Below, one piece after another: positions 39,597-48,164 of a stretch of DNA of 64,000 nt. Source of the DNA: Anaerolineales bacterium. Its GTDB lineage: Bacteria; Chloroflexota; Anaerolineae; 4572-78; J111. A program made the translations under genes and the position numbers. The DNA lies in NCBI GenBank assembly GCA_015075185.1, contig JABTUW010000008.1, forward strand, positions 186,001 to 250,000, given 5' to 3'. A model generated the notes under the pieces. It was not told the origin of the DNA. It worked only from the letters and a program-made list of their open reading frames with translations, and searched no databases. The stretch's first letter is position 1, and every line of letters begins with the position of its first letter.

Positions 39597-40580
39597 ATGA
39601 AAGCTATCGCCATTCAAACCGATCAAGAAAATAAGCCGCTGGTCTGGCAAGAGGTACCTGCGCCGGCCTACAGCGCCGATGAAGTGCTGGTGGATGTTCA
39701 TGCCGCTGCCCTCAACCGGGCCGACTTGGCCCAGCGGGCCGGGAATTACCCGCCGCCGGGGGGCGCCTCGCCGATTTTGGGGCTGGATGTGGCCGGGCGG
39801 ATTACGGCGCTGGGAGCCAATGTGACGGGTTGGCAGGTCGGCGACCGGGTGTGCGCCCTGGTCAGCGGCGGCGGTTACGCCGAGCAGGTCAATGTGCCGG
39901 CGCCGCTGCTAATGGCTATTCCTGAAGCTTGGAGCTATGAACAGGCAGCGGCCGTGCCGGAAGTATTCTACACGGCTTACGTGAATATTTTTATGGAAGC
40001 CAATTTGCAGCCAGGGGAAACGGCACTGATTCATGGCGCGGCCAGCGGGGTGGGCACAGCGGCGATACAACTGGTGCGCGAGGCAGGCGGCCGGGCGTTA
40101 GCCACTGCCGGGACGGAAGAGAAGGCCGCCTATTGTACCCGGTTGGGTGCAGAACTGGCCGTCAATTACAGAAAGGAGGATTTTGTCGAGCGCATCCTGG
40201 CCCACACCAACGGCCAGGGGGTGGACGTGATTCTCGACAATGTCGGCGCAGCTTACCTGGAGCGGAATATCGGGCTGCTCAAACTGCGCGGACGCCTGGT
40301 TTTCATCGGCACGATGAGCGGCAGCAAGGCCGAGCTGAACATTGGGGCGTTGATGGGCCGGCGGCTGCGGCTGATCGGGTCGGTGCTGCGCAGCCGTTCG
40401 CTGGTGGAGAAGGTCAAGATCAAAGAGAAGTTCATGGCCCAGTTCTGGCCACTGCTGCTGAACGGAACTATCGAACCGATTATTGACACGGTCTATCCCA
40501 TCGAACAGGCCAATGAAGCTCACCAGCGCATGGCTGAGAATAAAAATATCGGCAAAATTATTTTGAAGATTCGTGATTGA
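39597..40580 (+). CDS. NAD(P)H quinone oxidoreductase, PIG3/zeta-crystallin type
   Basis: 327 aa medium-chain dehydrogenase/reductase. AALNRADLAQRAGNYPPPGG at the N-terminus is diagnostic of the PIG3 family, HGAASGVGTAAIQLVREAG is the Rossmann-fold NADPH site, and DNVGAAYLERN follows. It lacks zinc ligands. Likely reduces quinones or enals with NADPH. It is a chromosomal-type gene lying between the cassette region and the tRNA-linked element. Confidence 0.92.
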   Translation: MKAIAIQTDQENKPLVWQEVPAPAYSADEVLVDVHAAALNRADLAQRAGNYPPPGGASPILGLDVAGRITALGANVTGWQVGDRVCALVSGGGYAEQVNVPAPLLMAIPEAWSYEQAAAVPEVFYTAYVNIFMEANLQPGETALIHGAASGVGTAAIQLVREAGGRALATAGTEEKAAYCTRLGAELAVNYRKEDFVERILAHTNGQGVDVILDNVGAAYLERNIGLLKLRGRLVFIGTMSGSKAELNIGALMGRRLRLIGSVLRSRSLVEKVKIKEKFMAQFWPLLLNGTIEPIIDTVYPIEQANEAHQRMAENKNIGKIILKIRD

Positions 40581-40667
40581 ACACGGCGAGGAGGCCCTGC
40601 GTAACCATCAAGAGGAACAGGGCCGGTTATTGCGCTACATATCAATCGGGCCGAATTAAAGAAGGGT

Positions 40668-40695
40668 TTGCGTCTGACCTGCTTTTGGATATACT
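40668..40695 (+). promoter_or_regulatory. Probable promoter of the tRNA-Arg gene
   Basis: TTGCGT and TATACT with a 16-base spacer lie ~100 bases before the tRNA 5' half. A simple-repeat block separates promoter and tRNA. Confidence 0.5.
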
Positions 40696-40721
40696 ATTGA
40701 TGATCGGGAAGAGAATGTAAA

Positions 40722-40793
40722 TGATTAACGTTCAACGGTCAATGGCTCTCCAGTTGTTAACAATTGACTATTGACTGTTGACCATTGGTGATT
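40722..40793. repeat. ATTGACTATTGAC-type degenerate repeat
   Basis: Words such as AACGGTCAATGG, AACAATTGACTATTGACTG and TTGACCATTGG form an imperfect palindrome. A relative is found in frame inside the giant membrane protein gene at 25800-25855. Confidence 0.55.
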
Positions 40794-40798
40794 AATCT

Positions 40799-40842
40799 GC
40801 CCCCGTAGCTCAGAGGATAGAGCAGAGGTTTCCTAAACCTTC
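40799..40842 (+). tRNA. 5' half of a tRNA-Arg(CCT) gene, interrupted
   Basis: GCCCCCG acceptor strand, TA, a GCTC-AGAGGATA-GAGC D-arm and a GAGGT-TTCCTAA-ACCTT anticodon arm (anticodon CCT) are present from 40799. After the anticodon stem the sequence loses the variable loop, T-arm and 3' acceptor strand; TTCTACGGG follows instead. tRNA genes are common integration sites, and the genes to the right are plasmid/ICE-like, so this is probably the left junction of an integrated element. As it stands the tRNA gene is not functional. Confidence 0.72.
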
Positions 40843-40913
40843 TTTTCTACGGGACAGGTAATTTATAGCTTCTGCTTTTAAGTTGTTTTTAGTAATAATT
40901 ATGAGAGGTTCCC

Positions 40914-41447
40914 ATGCTCGGCCCAACCTATCTTTCCATAGAAGAAGCAACCCACAAGTATGGTGTGGAGAAAAAGGTGTTGACCCAGCTTATTGAGGCT
41001 GGTATGATAGAAACACGCGAAACACCTACAGGAGAGTTGCTTGTGGTAGCTGACAAAAATGGTAATGGCCACAAACCCCAGACCAAAGAAGAAATTATTG
41101 CCGCCAAGTTTGCTCACCTATGTGGACAACCGATTAGTGCTTCAGAAGCTAGTCGGAAGTATAGCAAACTTTATAGTATTCCTATTTCTCAAAGGTCGTT
41201 TAGTCGTTGGTGTGAGGCTGGTTACATTACTGTCCTGAGTCGGGGGTATAAACTGGAATTGAATGAGGCTGAGGTGGCTTACTGTGCTGAAATTTATGCC
41301 CAAAAGTACAAGGAGTATGGAGGGCGTATGTCGGGGGTTCGTATTTTTGATGAGATTGGCAATCCCTATCAACTTAAATATCCAGAGGTAGCTCAACAAC
41401 TGCGTGTCGATCGCCATTTAGCTCGTGAGCAGATTACTGAAACCTAA
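40914..41447 (+). CDS. Double helix-turn-helix DNA-binding protein (excisionase/MerR-like)
   Basis: 177 aa. Residues ~5-45 (YLSIEEATHKYGVEKKVLTQLIEAGMIETRETPTGELLVV) form a winged MerR/excisionase-like HTH, and residues ~72-118 (QPISASEASRKYSKLYSIPISQRSFSRWCEAGYITVLSRG) form a second one. The C-terminal ~50 residues are helical. Its place as the first gene beside the tRNA junction suggests a recombination directionality factor or regulator of the element. No integrase is recognised in the window. Confidence 0.7.
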   Translation: MLGPTYLSIEEATHKYGVEKKVLTQLIEAGMIETRETPTGELLVVADKNGNGHKPQTKEEIIAAKFAHLCGQPISASEASRKYSKLYSIPISQRSFSRWCEAGYITVLSRGYKLELNEAEVAYCAEIYAQKYKEYGGRMSGVRIFDEIGNPYQLKYPEVAQQLRVDRHLAREQITET

Positions 41448-41548
41448 GTAACGAAATGTCCGATCCGTCATAACTATAGAAAAACCTAAAACGGATTTGG
41501 AAATTTGGTATAGCTGTAGAAAACGGATTCCTACCAAAAATTCCACAC

Positions 41549-41591
41549 AAAACTGGGTGATAGATATTTTTTATCATCCAGTTTTGTTTTT
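41549..41591 (+). terminator. Rho-independent terminator
   Basis: AAAACTGG-G-TGATA pairs with TATCA-T-CCAGTTTT around an AT loop and is followed by a T-rich tract. It lies ~100 bases after the HTH gene. The rest of 41592-41866 holds only a short open frame ending in a TAA near 41787, too weak to call. Confidence 0.75.
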
Positions 41592-41866
41592 GTTTGAGAA
41601 TGGCGAATTTCCATGCACCACACTTCTCATTTGGCTATAAAATATGGATAGGCCCTCACAGGCTTTCCCCCAAAGAATCGGGTTTAAAACTTTAGTTTTA
41701 TTTGGCTCAAGCCTTTCAAACACCTGGCGAGGGACGCAGCTTTACCGCGCAAAGAAGTAGACGATTACCTACTCCGGTATTTTTAAGCAGTTTTCTTTAA
41801 AAACTTCAGACAGGTGTTGACAAATAGCTAGTTATATGTTGATGAGCCTCAACTCTTTAATAAACA

Positions 41867-41929
41867 CCCGGTGAGTTGCGACCTCACCGGGGCAATTGGG
41901 ACGGCGAACCGACGAAAGTCAACCGTCCC
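41867..41929. other. Two consecutive GC-rich hairpins
   Basis: CCCGGTGAG-ttgcgac-CTCACCGGG (9-bp perfect stem) is followed after 6 bases by GGGACGG...CCGTCCC (7-bp stem, 18-base loop with GACGAAAGTC inside). They lie 46 bases before the ParB-like start. They could be a structured leader, an attenuator, or a replication or transfer site of the element. Confidence 0.5.
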
Positions 41930-41975
41930 GCTAGAAGATTATATCACATTTAGTTAGTCACGAAAGGAACCGACG

Positions 41976-42981
41976 ATGATCACGCAAATAACGACAGAGC
42001 CAAAGAACTGGTCTTCATCAAAGCCGGGCCGAATTAACTTCTCCGTCGTCGATGGTACGCCGAGATGATGACCGACGGAGTGGTGTTTGATCCAGTCGAG
42101 GGTATCCAGGGTGAAGATGGCATCATCTGGGTGTGGGATGGGTATCATCGCGGCGAAGCCCAAAAATCCGGTACTACGCTGCAGGTTAACCTCCGGCCTG
42201 GTACCAAAATCGAGGCCGAATGGCTGGCCTGACGGCGAACCAGAAGCATGGCCTGCGGCGAAGCACCGCCGACAAGCAGCGGATTATCCGTAATGCGCTT
42301 TTACATCCCTACGGAATGCACCTCAGTAACCGGGAAATCGCCCGCCACTGTGGGGTCAGCGATAAGACGGTGGGTAGAATCCGCAACGACATGGAAACAA
42401 CTGCGGAAATTCCGCAGTTAGACCAGCGGGTGGTGAAAAAGACCGACAGTACCACTTACAAAATCGATACCAGCAATATCGGCAGCCGGTCTCCGCACCA
42501 GGAAAAAACGGAACCCGGCGAGATCACAGTTCCGGCCAGCTCAAGCGAACCAGCCTCCACCAACCAGAAAACCCTTGGACCAGTCGAAATCCACCCACCG
42601 GATAATGGGCGCAAGCCCGAACCGAACACCAGATATGAACCAACCGCCCAGGAATTCGAATGTCCCCGCTGCGGGCAGGAAAAGATCGTGGGGGTGAATG
42701 GCAGCCGCCGTTGGTGTCTCGCCTGTGACGCCGAGTGGCCCACCGCCCAAGCGTTCCTGACTGAAGTGAATGCCCGGCGAGACCGGCAGCCCGGTGAAGG
42801 ACCAACCCGGACGGAGTTGCAAAGCCGGTTTGCCAGCATCCTGGCCCGGCTGGAAGATGAGCAGTTGGGTGAGCTGGCCGCCTGGCTGGATGAACTGGAA
42901 CGCCGCCTGGCCGAACCGGAGGGCCAGCCAGCTCTGCTGTTTGAACCTATGGTTCCGATCCATCAACTGGAGGAGGCATAA
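41976..42981 (+). pseudogene. ParB-like partition/DNA-binding protein, frameshifted
   Basis: The protein can be read only with shifts. RINFSVVDGT comes in one frame, then MMTDGVVFDPVEG...VWDGYHRGEAQKSGTTLQVNLRPGT...EAEWLA in a second (stop at 42232), then LTANQKHGLRRSTADKQRIIRNALLHPYG...NREIARHCGVSDKTVGRIR in a third (to 42981). This matches ParB-nuclease-domain plus HTH proteins of plasmids, where the DG-x-HR motif and the ANQKHGLRR segment are typical. The C-terminal ~170 residues add a CPRC...CLAC zinc ribbon. Shifts lie near 42058 and 42230. Decay and sequence error are both possible. Confidence 0.75.
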
Positions 42982-43042
42982 CCGGCCTATCGAGAGACGG
43001 TGTCCGGTTTCTTATATGATGAGCCGACTGACACGAGGAACG

Positions 43043-43540
43043 ATGAGTCGACACCCGTACCGGGTCAATCCCCCAGCCTACGACCCGGTCCGCCACCTCT
43101 TGGCAGCCATCGTCCTGGAGGCCGTCCGTGACTGCGCTGCCGACCGCCGGGTCTCGCCCAAGGACCGGGAAAGCGCCCGGTCCTTTCTGTCTGGCGAGGA
43201 AGGGGTAGCTTGGCTGCGGGCCTTCGGCATCCCGGTCGGGAAGGTGCGGGCGTTCATCCAGAACGGCCATCAAATCGTCAAGGAGGAACCTGTGGACAGG
43301 CAGAAGGTCATGGCCGAGTGGATTGCGGCTACTGAGGAGACGATCTACACCTTGCAGATGTGGCTGGGCTTGCTGGAGAGCTGGCAGACGCTGGGCCGGG
43401 CTGAACCGGACGACTTTGCCGAGGCCTGCCGGCAGTTGAAGGAGGCTGGCTTAGGCGTTTGGGTTGATGAAGCCAACCGGTCTGGCATCGAGGCTCTGGC
43501 TCGGGCGGTTGGTCTCAGAATAGAGGATTTACCCGATTGA
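43043..43540 (+). CDS. Hypothetical protein of the element
   Basis: 165 aa from the ATG at 43043 (GAGGAA upstream); the frame is open further left but that part overlaps the ParB-like gene. It is mainly helical, with charged and Trp-containing segments (DRESARSFLSGEEGVAWLRAFGIPVGKVRAFI, ETIYTLQMWLGLLESWQTLG). I recognise no family. Its neighbours are ParB-like and RecA-like genes on the same strand, so a DNA-related role in the element is possible. Confidence 0.6.
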   Translation: MSRHPYRVNPPAYDPVRHLLAAIVLEAVRDCAADRRVSPKDRESARSFLSGEEGVAWLRAFGIPVGKVRAFIQNGHQIVKEEPVDRQKVMAEWIAATEETIYTLQMWLGLLESWQTLGRAEPDDFAEACRQLKEAGLGVWVDEANRSGIEALARAVGLRIEDLPD

Positions 43541-43552
43541 AGCAGAAGATGT

Positions 43553-43575
43553 AACCGGGTCATTTCGACCCGGTT
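43553..43575. other. 9-bp perfect hairpin
   Basis: AACCGGGTC-atttc-GACCCGGTT. It lacks a T run. A second hairpin, GCCCGCCG...CGGCGGGC, follows near 43590-43618. Both lie between the hypothetical gene and the RecA-like gene. Confidence 0.5.
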
Positions 43576-43725
43576 GTGATTAAGGTTAAGGCCCGCCGAG
43601 CCCTGGAAAGCATGCGGCGGGCCAGGGACCGGGCGAGCACACGCTTCCCGGCCCCCACTCCATTATCAATGAAGCACGAATAATGGGCAAATCCCTGGCC
43701 TGTTATTCAAAGAAAGGAGCACACG

Positions 43726-44559
43726 ATGAAAACAGCGATGAAGGCAAACGGCAAGCTCCAAACCGAGGCGCTTCCGGTTCCGGCGGTGGCCATGGATAGG
43801 GTCCTGGCCGACCTGCACCGCCGCTTTGGCCACTCGGCTATTCTGCGGCTGGACCGGGAACCGGAGCCGGTGGCGGTCATCCCCACCGGCTTTGCCAGCC
43901 TGGACGAAGCGTTGGGGGTGGGCGGCCTACCCCGAGGTCGCATTGTCGATATCTTTGGGCCGGAAGGCAGTGGCAAGACCACTTTGTGTCTACAAGTCAT
44001 CGCCCAGGCCCAACAGCAGGGCGGCTTGGCCGTGTTTATTGATACCGAACACGCCCTGGACCCGGGCCACGCGGCTCGCTGCGGAGTCCGGGTGGAGGAT
44101 CTCTACCTCAGCCAGCCGACTACCGGCGAAGAAGCCCTGGAGATTGCTGAAGCGGTCATCCGGGCCGGGGTAGACGTGGTGGCTATTGACAGCGCCGCCA
44201 GCCTCATCCCACGAGCCGAGCTAGAGGGCGAAATGGGCGACAACCATGCCGGGTTGCAGGCCCGGCTGATGAGCCAGGCGCTGCGTAAGCTGGCCGGCCC
44301 GGTTCGGCAGCACCACGTCGTCCTGATTTTCACGAACCAACTGCGCCAGCAGGTCGGAGTCCTGTTCGGCTCTTCGGAGAAACCGACCGGGGGCATGGCG
44401 CTGCGCTTCCACGCTTCGGTCCGCATCGACCTGCGTCGCCTGCACGCGCTCAAGGCCCACGGCGAGGTGATTGGCGCCCGTATTCAGGCCATCATCAAGA
44501 AAAACAAAGTAGCGCCGCCATTTCGGGCCGCTGAATTCGACATTCGTTATACCGACTGA
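43726..44559 (+). CDS. Short RecA-like recombinase of the element
   Basis: 277 aa, shorter than chromosomal RecA (~340-350) because the C-terminal DNA-gateway domain is missing. Walker A is GPEGSGKTT (residues 78-86), then FIDTEHALDPGHAARCGV and DVVAIDSAASLIPRAELEGEMGD (Walker B and loop L1 region). FTNQLRQQVGVLFGSSEKPTGGMALRFHASVRIDLRR is the L2 region and core end. The DNA-binding loops are kept, so filament formation is plausible. AAAGGAG precedes the ATG. Element-borne RecA paralogs may aid recombination or replication. Confidence 0.9.
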   Translation: MKTAMKANGKLQTEALPVPAVAMDRVLADLHRRFGHSAILRLDREPEPVAVIPTGFASLDEALGVGGLPRGRIVDIFGPEGSGKTTLCLQVIAQAQQQGGLAVFIDTEHALDPGHAARCGVRVEDLYLSQPTTGEEALEIAEAVIRAGVDVVAIDSAASLIPRAELEGEMGDNHAGLQARLMSQALRKLAGPVRQHHVVLIFTNQLRQQVGVLFGSSEKPTGGMALRFHASVRIDLRRLHALKAHGEVIGARIQAIIKKNKVAPPFRAAEFDIRYTD

Positions 44560-44579
44560 GATGGTCAGGGGGTGAAACC

Positions 44580-44930
44580 ATGAGACGGAAGAAGCGGACC
44601 ACGCTGATGAGTACGACCATCGCCATCTTTATCGGCCTGAATATGCAGGTTCGGCGCGACAACCGGGCCGAGCTGATCACCCTGCCCCTGCTGCACCTTA
44701 CCCCCTTGTTGGTATGGGGCTGGAAAGTGAGCCAACTCTTGACTGGCCTGATGCAGCCCTTCGACACTCCCTTCGGTCGCAGGACACAGTGTCGGAGAAG
44801 CCCGGCAACAGCAGCCAGCCCGTGGCTCATCCGCTGGCTTGACCATTTATCTTTCACCCTGAACATCGGTATCACTCTGACCGGCATCGGGCTGAGGTCG
44901 GTTCTATATGGGCTGGGGGCGCCGCTATGA
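44580..44930 (+). CDS. Small hypothetical protein coupled to the translocase gene
   Basis: 116 aa, basic, with two weakly hydrophobic segments (LITLPLLHLTPLLVWGWKVSQLL and LSFTLNIGITLTGIGL). Its TGA overlaps the ATG of the next gene (ATGA), pointing to translational coupling. No family recognised. A membrane-associated helper of the translocase is possible. Confidence 0.6.
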   Translation: MRRKKRTTLMSTTIAIFIGLNMQVRRDNRAELITLPLLHLTPLLVWGWKVSQLLTGLMQPFDTPFGRRTQCRRSPATAASPWLIRWLDHLSFTLNIGITLTGIGLRSVLYGLGAPL

Positions 44931-46330
44931 GCAGTACACTAAAGCAATTCTGCTACACCGCCAGCCAGCGGGTTATGACCGGCTTGGCCCAGGAGCTGCA
45001 GATTTACCCTAATGTCCACTACCGGCCCGCCGGCTATAATACCGCTCGGGTCCTGTCCCTACGACTGGTCGGCGTCAATCCCCATTTCCTGCCCAAAATC
45101 CGAGGCATGCAACTGCCGCTGACGATGTGGGCCGGCCTGAGCGACAAGCAGCGGATCCGTATCGGCTGGGACGGGCAGGGTATCATCATCGAAATTCCCA
45201 AGCCGCCCTGCTTCTGGCAGCCGGTGACCATCGAGCAGTTGGAGCAGCGGCATTACCTGCGCAGGGGCATCATTGCGACGTTAGGCATGGGTTTGCAGGA
45301 CGAGCCGCGGCGTATCAACTTCCAGGAAGCGACGACCGCTCATGTGCTCATCTCCGGGCTGACCCGCAGCGGCAAAACCAATACCCAGCGGCTGATCGCC
45401 TGGAACCTGGCTCGTAACGTCGATCCTGGACAGAGTCGCCTGCTCATCTTCGACGTGGCCAAGCAGGGCCACCGCTGGTCTGATTTTGCTCAGGTGGCTC
45501 ATCTGGCCCATCCGGTCATTACTCACCTGGAAGAGGCGGATCGGGTGCTGGCCTGGCTGGCGCGGGAGGTACTCCGCCGAGGGGCTCAAAGCCAGACCTC
45601 GCCCCGGTTATTCGTGTTGATTGACGAGTTGAAAGCGCTGATTGACGACTCGCCGCTGGCGGCGGACCACCTGGCCCGGCTGGCGGCCACCGGGGCCGAA
45701 TTTGGCCTGCACCTGGTCCTGGCTACCCAATACCCGCAGATCAAGATGCTGGGCAGCGCCGAGTTGAAGCGCAACCTCAGCATCCGGCTGTGTGGCAAAG
45801 TGGACAGCGCCGATGCAGCGGCCAACGCGCTAGGGTTACCTGATACTGGCGCGGAAAGCTTGCAAGGGTACGGCGATTTCCTATTGCGGGATTTCAACGG
45901 CTTGTTCCGGCTCACCGTGGCTCGACTAGAGCGCCGCCACGTCGAGCACCTGCCCCACAGCGAGGCCCGGTCATTGGACTTGCCCAGCCTGGAGGAAGCT
46001 CACGAAGGGGTACAGGACCTGTCCCGGCCTCGCAACGAGCCAGATCCCCTGGAGCCGGAGCAGGTGGCCCTGGCCCTATTTGAGCCAATGGGCATCAACA
46101 GGTTGGCCTACCAGCTGGGGATTGGCAGCACCAAGGCCAAACGGGTTCAGCAGTTCGCCGCCGGTATCCGGCGCTGGGCCTTAGCCAATGGCTTCACCCG
46201 GCTTGAGCTGGACGATCCGGTCCCAGAAGACACTGACTCCAAAGGGGTTATTTTGCGCTGGCCCGACAATGGTCAGGACAGCGGCCGGTTTATCCCGGCT
46301 GCCCAACCGTACCTAGAGGATATATCCTGA
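44927..46330 (+). CDS. FtsK/HerA-type DNA translocase of the element
   Basis: 467 aa. Walker A is GLTRSGKTNTQ (residues ~143-153), Walker B is LFVLIDELKALID, and later LVLATQYPQIKMLGSAELKRNLSIRLCGKV is the FtsK/HerA arginine-finger and sensor region. The C-terminal ~70 residues (INRLAYQLGIGSTKAKRVQQFAAGIRRWAL) look like a winged helix. There are no N-terminal membrane helices, so it is a soluble pump. In plasmids and ICEs such proteins move single- or double-stranded DNA (TraB/FtsK type). It starts in overlap with the small upstream gene. Confidence 0.9.
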   Translation: MSSTLKQFCYTASQRVMTGLAQELQIYPNVHYRPAGYNTARVLSLRLVGVNPHFLPKIRGMQLPLTMWAGLSDKQRIRIGWDGQGIIIEIPKPPCFWQPVTIEQLEQRHYLRRGIIATLGMGLQDEPRRINFQEATTAHVLISGLTRSGKTNTQRLIAWNLARNVDPGQSRLLIFDVAKQGHRWSDFAQVAHLAHPVITHLEEADRVLAWLAREVLRRGAQSQTSPRLFVLIDELKALIDDSPLAADHLARLAATGAEFGLHLVLATQYPQIKMLGSAELKRNLSIRLCGKVDSADAAANALGLPDTGAESLQGYGDFLLRDFNGLFRLTVARLERRHVEHLPHSEARSLDLPSLEEAHEGVQDLSRPRNEPDPLEPEQVALALFEPMGINRLAYQLGIGSTKAKRVQQFAAGIRRWALANGFTRLELDDPVPEDTDSKGVILRWPDNGQDSGRFIPAAQPYLEDIS

Positions 46331-46375
46331 GTAAAGGCTCCCCTGAGCATAGTCGAAGGGTCGAAGGATTGAGTT

Positions 46376-46831
46376 ATGAAAAAAATGTTGCAGTTGTTCG
46401 TCGTCATTTTCATCCTGACCGGTATTGCCCTGGGCGCCTGGTATGCCGGGGGCGTCGCCCTGGCCGTGACCCTGGGTGTGCTGGGTCTGACCGGCCTGAT
46501 TTCCATCGCTTTTCTGCTTGGCAGCCACTGGACCTATCGCTTGCTGCGCGAGGGAGCCCGGATTGCTATTGACAGCATTACCGTCAGCGAGCAGGCTGAT
46601 GCGGTCAAAACTAAGGCCCTGGCCCACCTGGTGACTGAGACCGCCAGGCAGTTTAAGCCCGGGGGAGCGGCCGCTTCGGAAACGCCAAAATTTCCGGCTG
46701 TAACGCCATTGCTACCGCCGGGCCCAACTAACCAACCACCCCTGCTGCCTGATTATGTCGGACCAATAGGCTTCACCATCGCCGGGCTGGATGAGGATGA
46801 ACTGGAGCAGACCGATGATAAGACTCATTAG
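46376..46831 (+). CDS. Small two-helix membrane protein
   Basis: 151 aa. Two membrane helices (residues ~5-22 and ~25-50) are followed by a helical linker and a Pro-rich, then acidic tail (DEDELEQTDDKTH). Unknown family. The 45 bases upstream contain CCTGAGCATAGTCGAAGGG, a relative of the repeat CCTGAGCCTGTCGAAGGGG at 47966. It lies between the translocase and the actin-like gene. Confidence 0.7.
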   Translation: MKKMLQLFVVIFILTGIALGAWYAGGVALAVTLGVLGLTGLISIAFLLGSHWTYRLLREGARIAIDSITVSEQADAVKTKALAHLVTETARQFKPGGAAASETPKFPAVTPLLPPGPTNQPPLLPDYVGPIGFTIAGLDEDELEQTDDKTH

Positions 46832-46889
46832 AGCCACATCATCAAGGCGATTTTAGATCTTATCCAAAATCCCAACAAGGAGCATTCTG

Positions 46890-47958
46890 ATGAACAATAT
46901 TCGCAAAGCCGGGGTGGACCCCGGTTTCAACGCTAACAAGGTGGCCGAGGTTCAGGGTCGGGATATCTTTACTTACGCCCTGCCCTCCTCCGTCGGTCTG
47001 GCTAATCGTCACCGTAAAGACGGCCTGACCCTGGGCGGTGTGGTTCGCGCCCACCGTGCCTCGCGCCAACCCTTCCGGGTGGCCTTTGATGGGGTGGAAT
47101 ACCTGGTCGGGCCCAACGTAGCTGACTTCACCCATCCCATTGACCGCATGGACTTCGATCGCTTCAGCGATAGCCCCGAACTGCGGGCGACCCTCTACAC
47201 CGCCCTCTACCGCATCGTCAATGGTGGCGCGCACGAAATGGCCCTGGCCGTTGCCCTGCCGGTGGAGGTGCTCCAGGATCGAGACGAGGCGGATCGGGTG
47301 GAGCGGGCTATGCGAGGCTGGTTGTTGGGCGAGCACCGGTTCAGCGTAGACGGGGTAGAAACAGTCCTGACCGTCACCGCTCTCCGGGCCAGGATTCCCC
47401 AGCCGGTAGCTACCTGGTTCGACTGGGGCCTGGATACCACCGGCCAGTGGATCAAGGGCACAGAGGCGATGCGCGCTCCGACTTTAATCGTGGACGAGGG
47501 CTACAACACCCTGGATGTACTGGTCGTGGAGGGGGGCAAAATCAGCCATCGCTACACTGGCGGCGATACCCTGGGTATGCGCCGGGCGGCCGAGCGGTTG
47601 ATCGAGACGCTGCAACATCGGCATGGACTGATCTTGGAACTGTACAAAGCCAACGAGTTGATCCAGGAGACGGTGAATGGCCGCAGGCGCTGGTCTATGT
47701 ACGCTGCCAGGCAGTGGATGTAACCCAGGAGGCCCGGCAAGCGGTTGGCGCCCTGGAAGTGGATGTGGTCAACTTCATCGATCGAGCCGTGGGCAAGGCC
47801 GAGAGGCTTACCAGGTGCTTTTGACCGGTGGTGGGGTCCTGGCCTTGGCCGTCCGGCTGCACCGGCTCTTTCCGCAGGCGACCACGATGTATGAGCCGGT
47901 TCTGGCCAACGCCCGGGGCCTGGCCAAGCTGGCGGCCCGCCCCGGTTTCCTGGATTGA
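46890..47958 (+). pseudogene. ParM/actin-like plasmid segregation ATPase, frameshifted at the 3' end
   Basis: The first 260 residues are in frame: GVDPGFNANKVAEV (phosphate-1 loop), then VDEGYNTLDVLVVEGG (phosphate-2 motif D-x-G-x-N/T-T) and the helix GDTLGMRRAAERLIETL. After ~47680 the frame changes (VTQEARQAVGALEVDVVNFID), and again near 47800 (AYQVLLTGGGVLALAVRL, the adenosine motif with GGG), ending at 47958. All parts belong to one actin-like fold of ~355 aa. ParM-type ATPases push plasmid copies apart. The next gene and inverted repeat may be its adaptor and centromere. Confidence 0.82.
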
Positions 47959-47994
47959 GCTGCGCCTGAGCCTGTCGAAGGGGAGCCATACCAC

Positions 47995-48067
47995 CATACC
48001 ATACCAGCGAATTATCCACCGGCTGATTTGGAGGCCTAAAAATGACCTGTTTCGCTGGTATGGTATG
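47995..48067. repeat. 17-bp perfect inverted repeat with CATACC iterons
   Basis: CATACCATACCAGCGAA (47995-48011) and its exact complement TTCGCTGGTATGGTATG (48051-48067) enclose a 39-base loop; extra CCATACC units precede the left arm. It sits between the ParM-like gene and a small basic-start protein gene, where a parC-like centromere is usual. Confidence 0.75.
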
Positions 48068-48164
48068 ACCACAGGGTAAATTGGGTGTATTCATTTTGTT
48101 TCTAGCAGAAAATGAAAGTTATTTTTCTGCTATACAAAAATGGCAAAGGACCACAAAGAAGTAA

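Noticed and set aside
40799..40860. A complete tRNA with a short CCCGTAG/CTACGGG closing stem
   Set aside because: The 7-base complement after the anticodon arm could close a hairpin, but there is no T-arm, variable loop or CCA end, so it is a half gene and not a minimal tRNA.
41592..41790. Remnant of an integrase or relaxase gene
   Set aside because: A short frame ending in a TAA near 41787 has a helical, charged end (ARDAALPRKEVDDYLLRYF), but it is under 30 codons and shows no catalytic motif.
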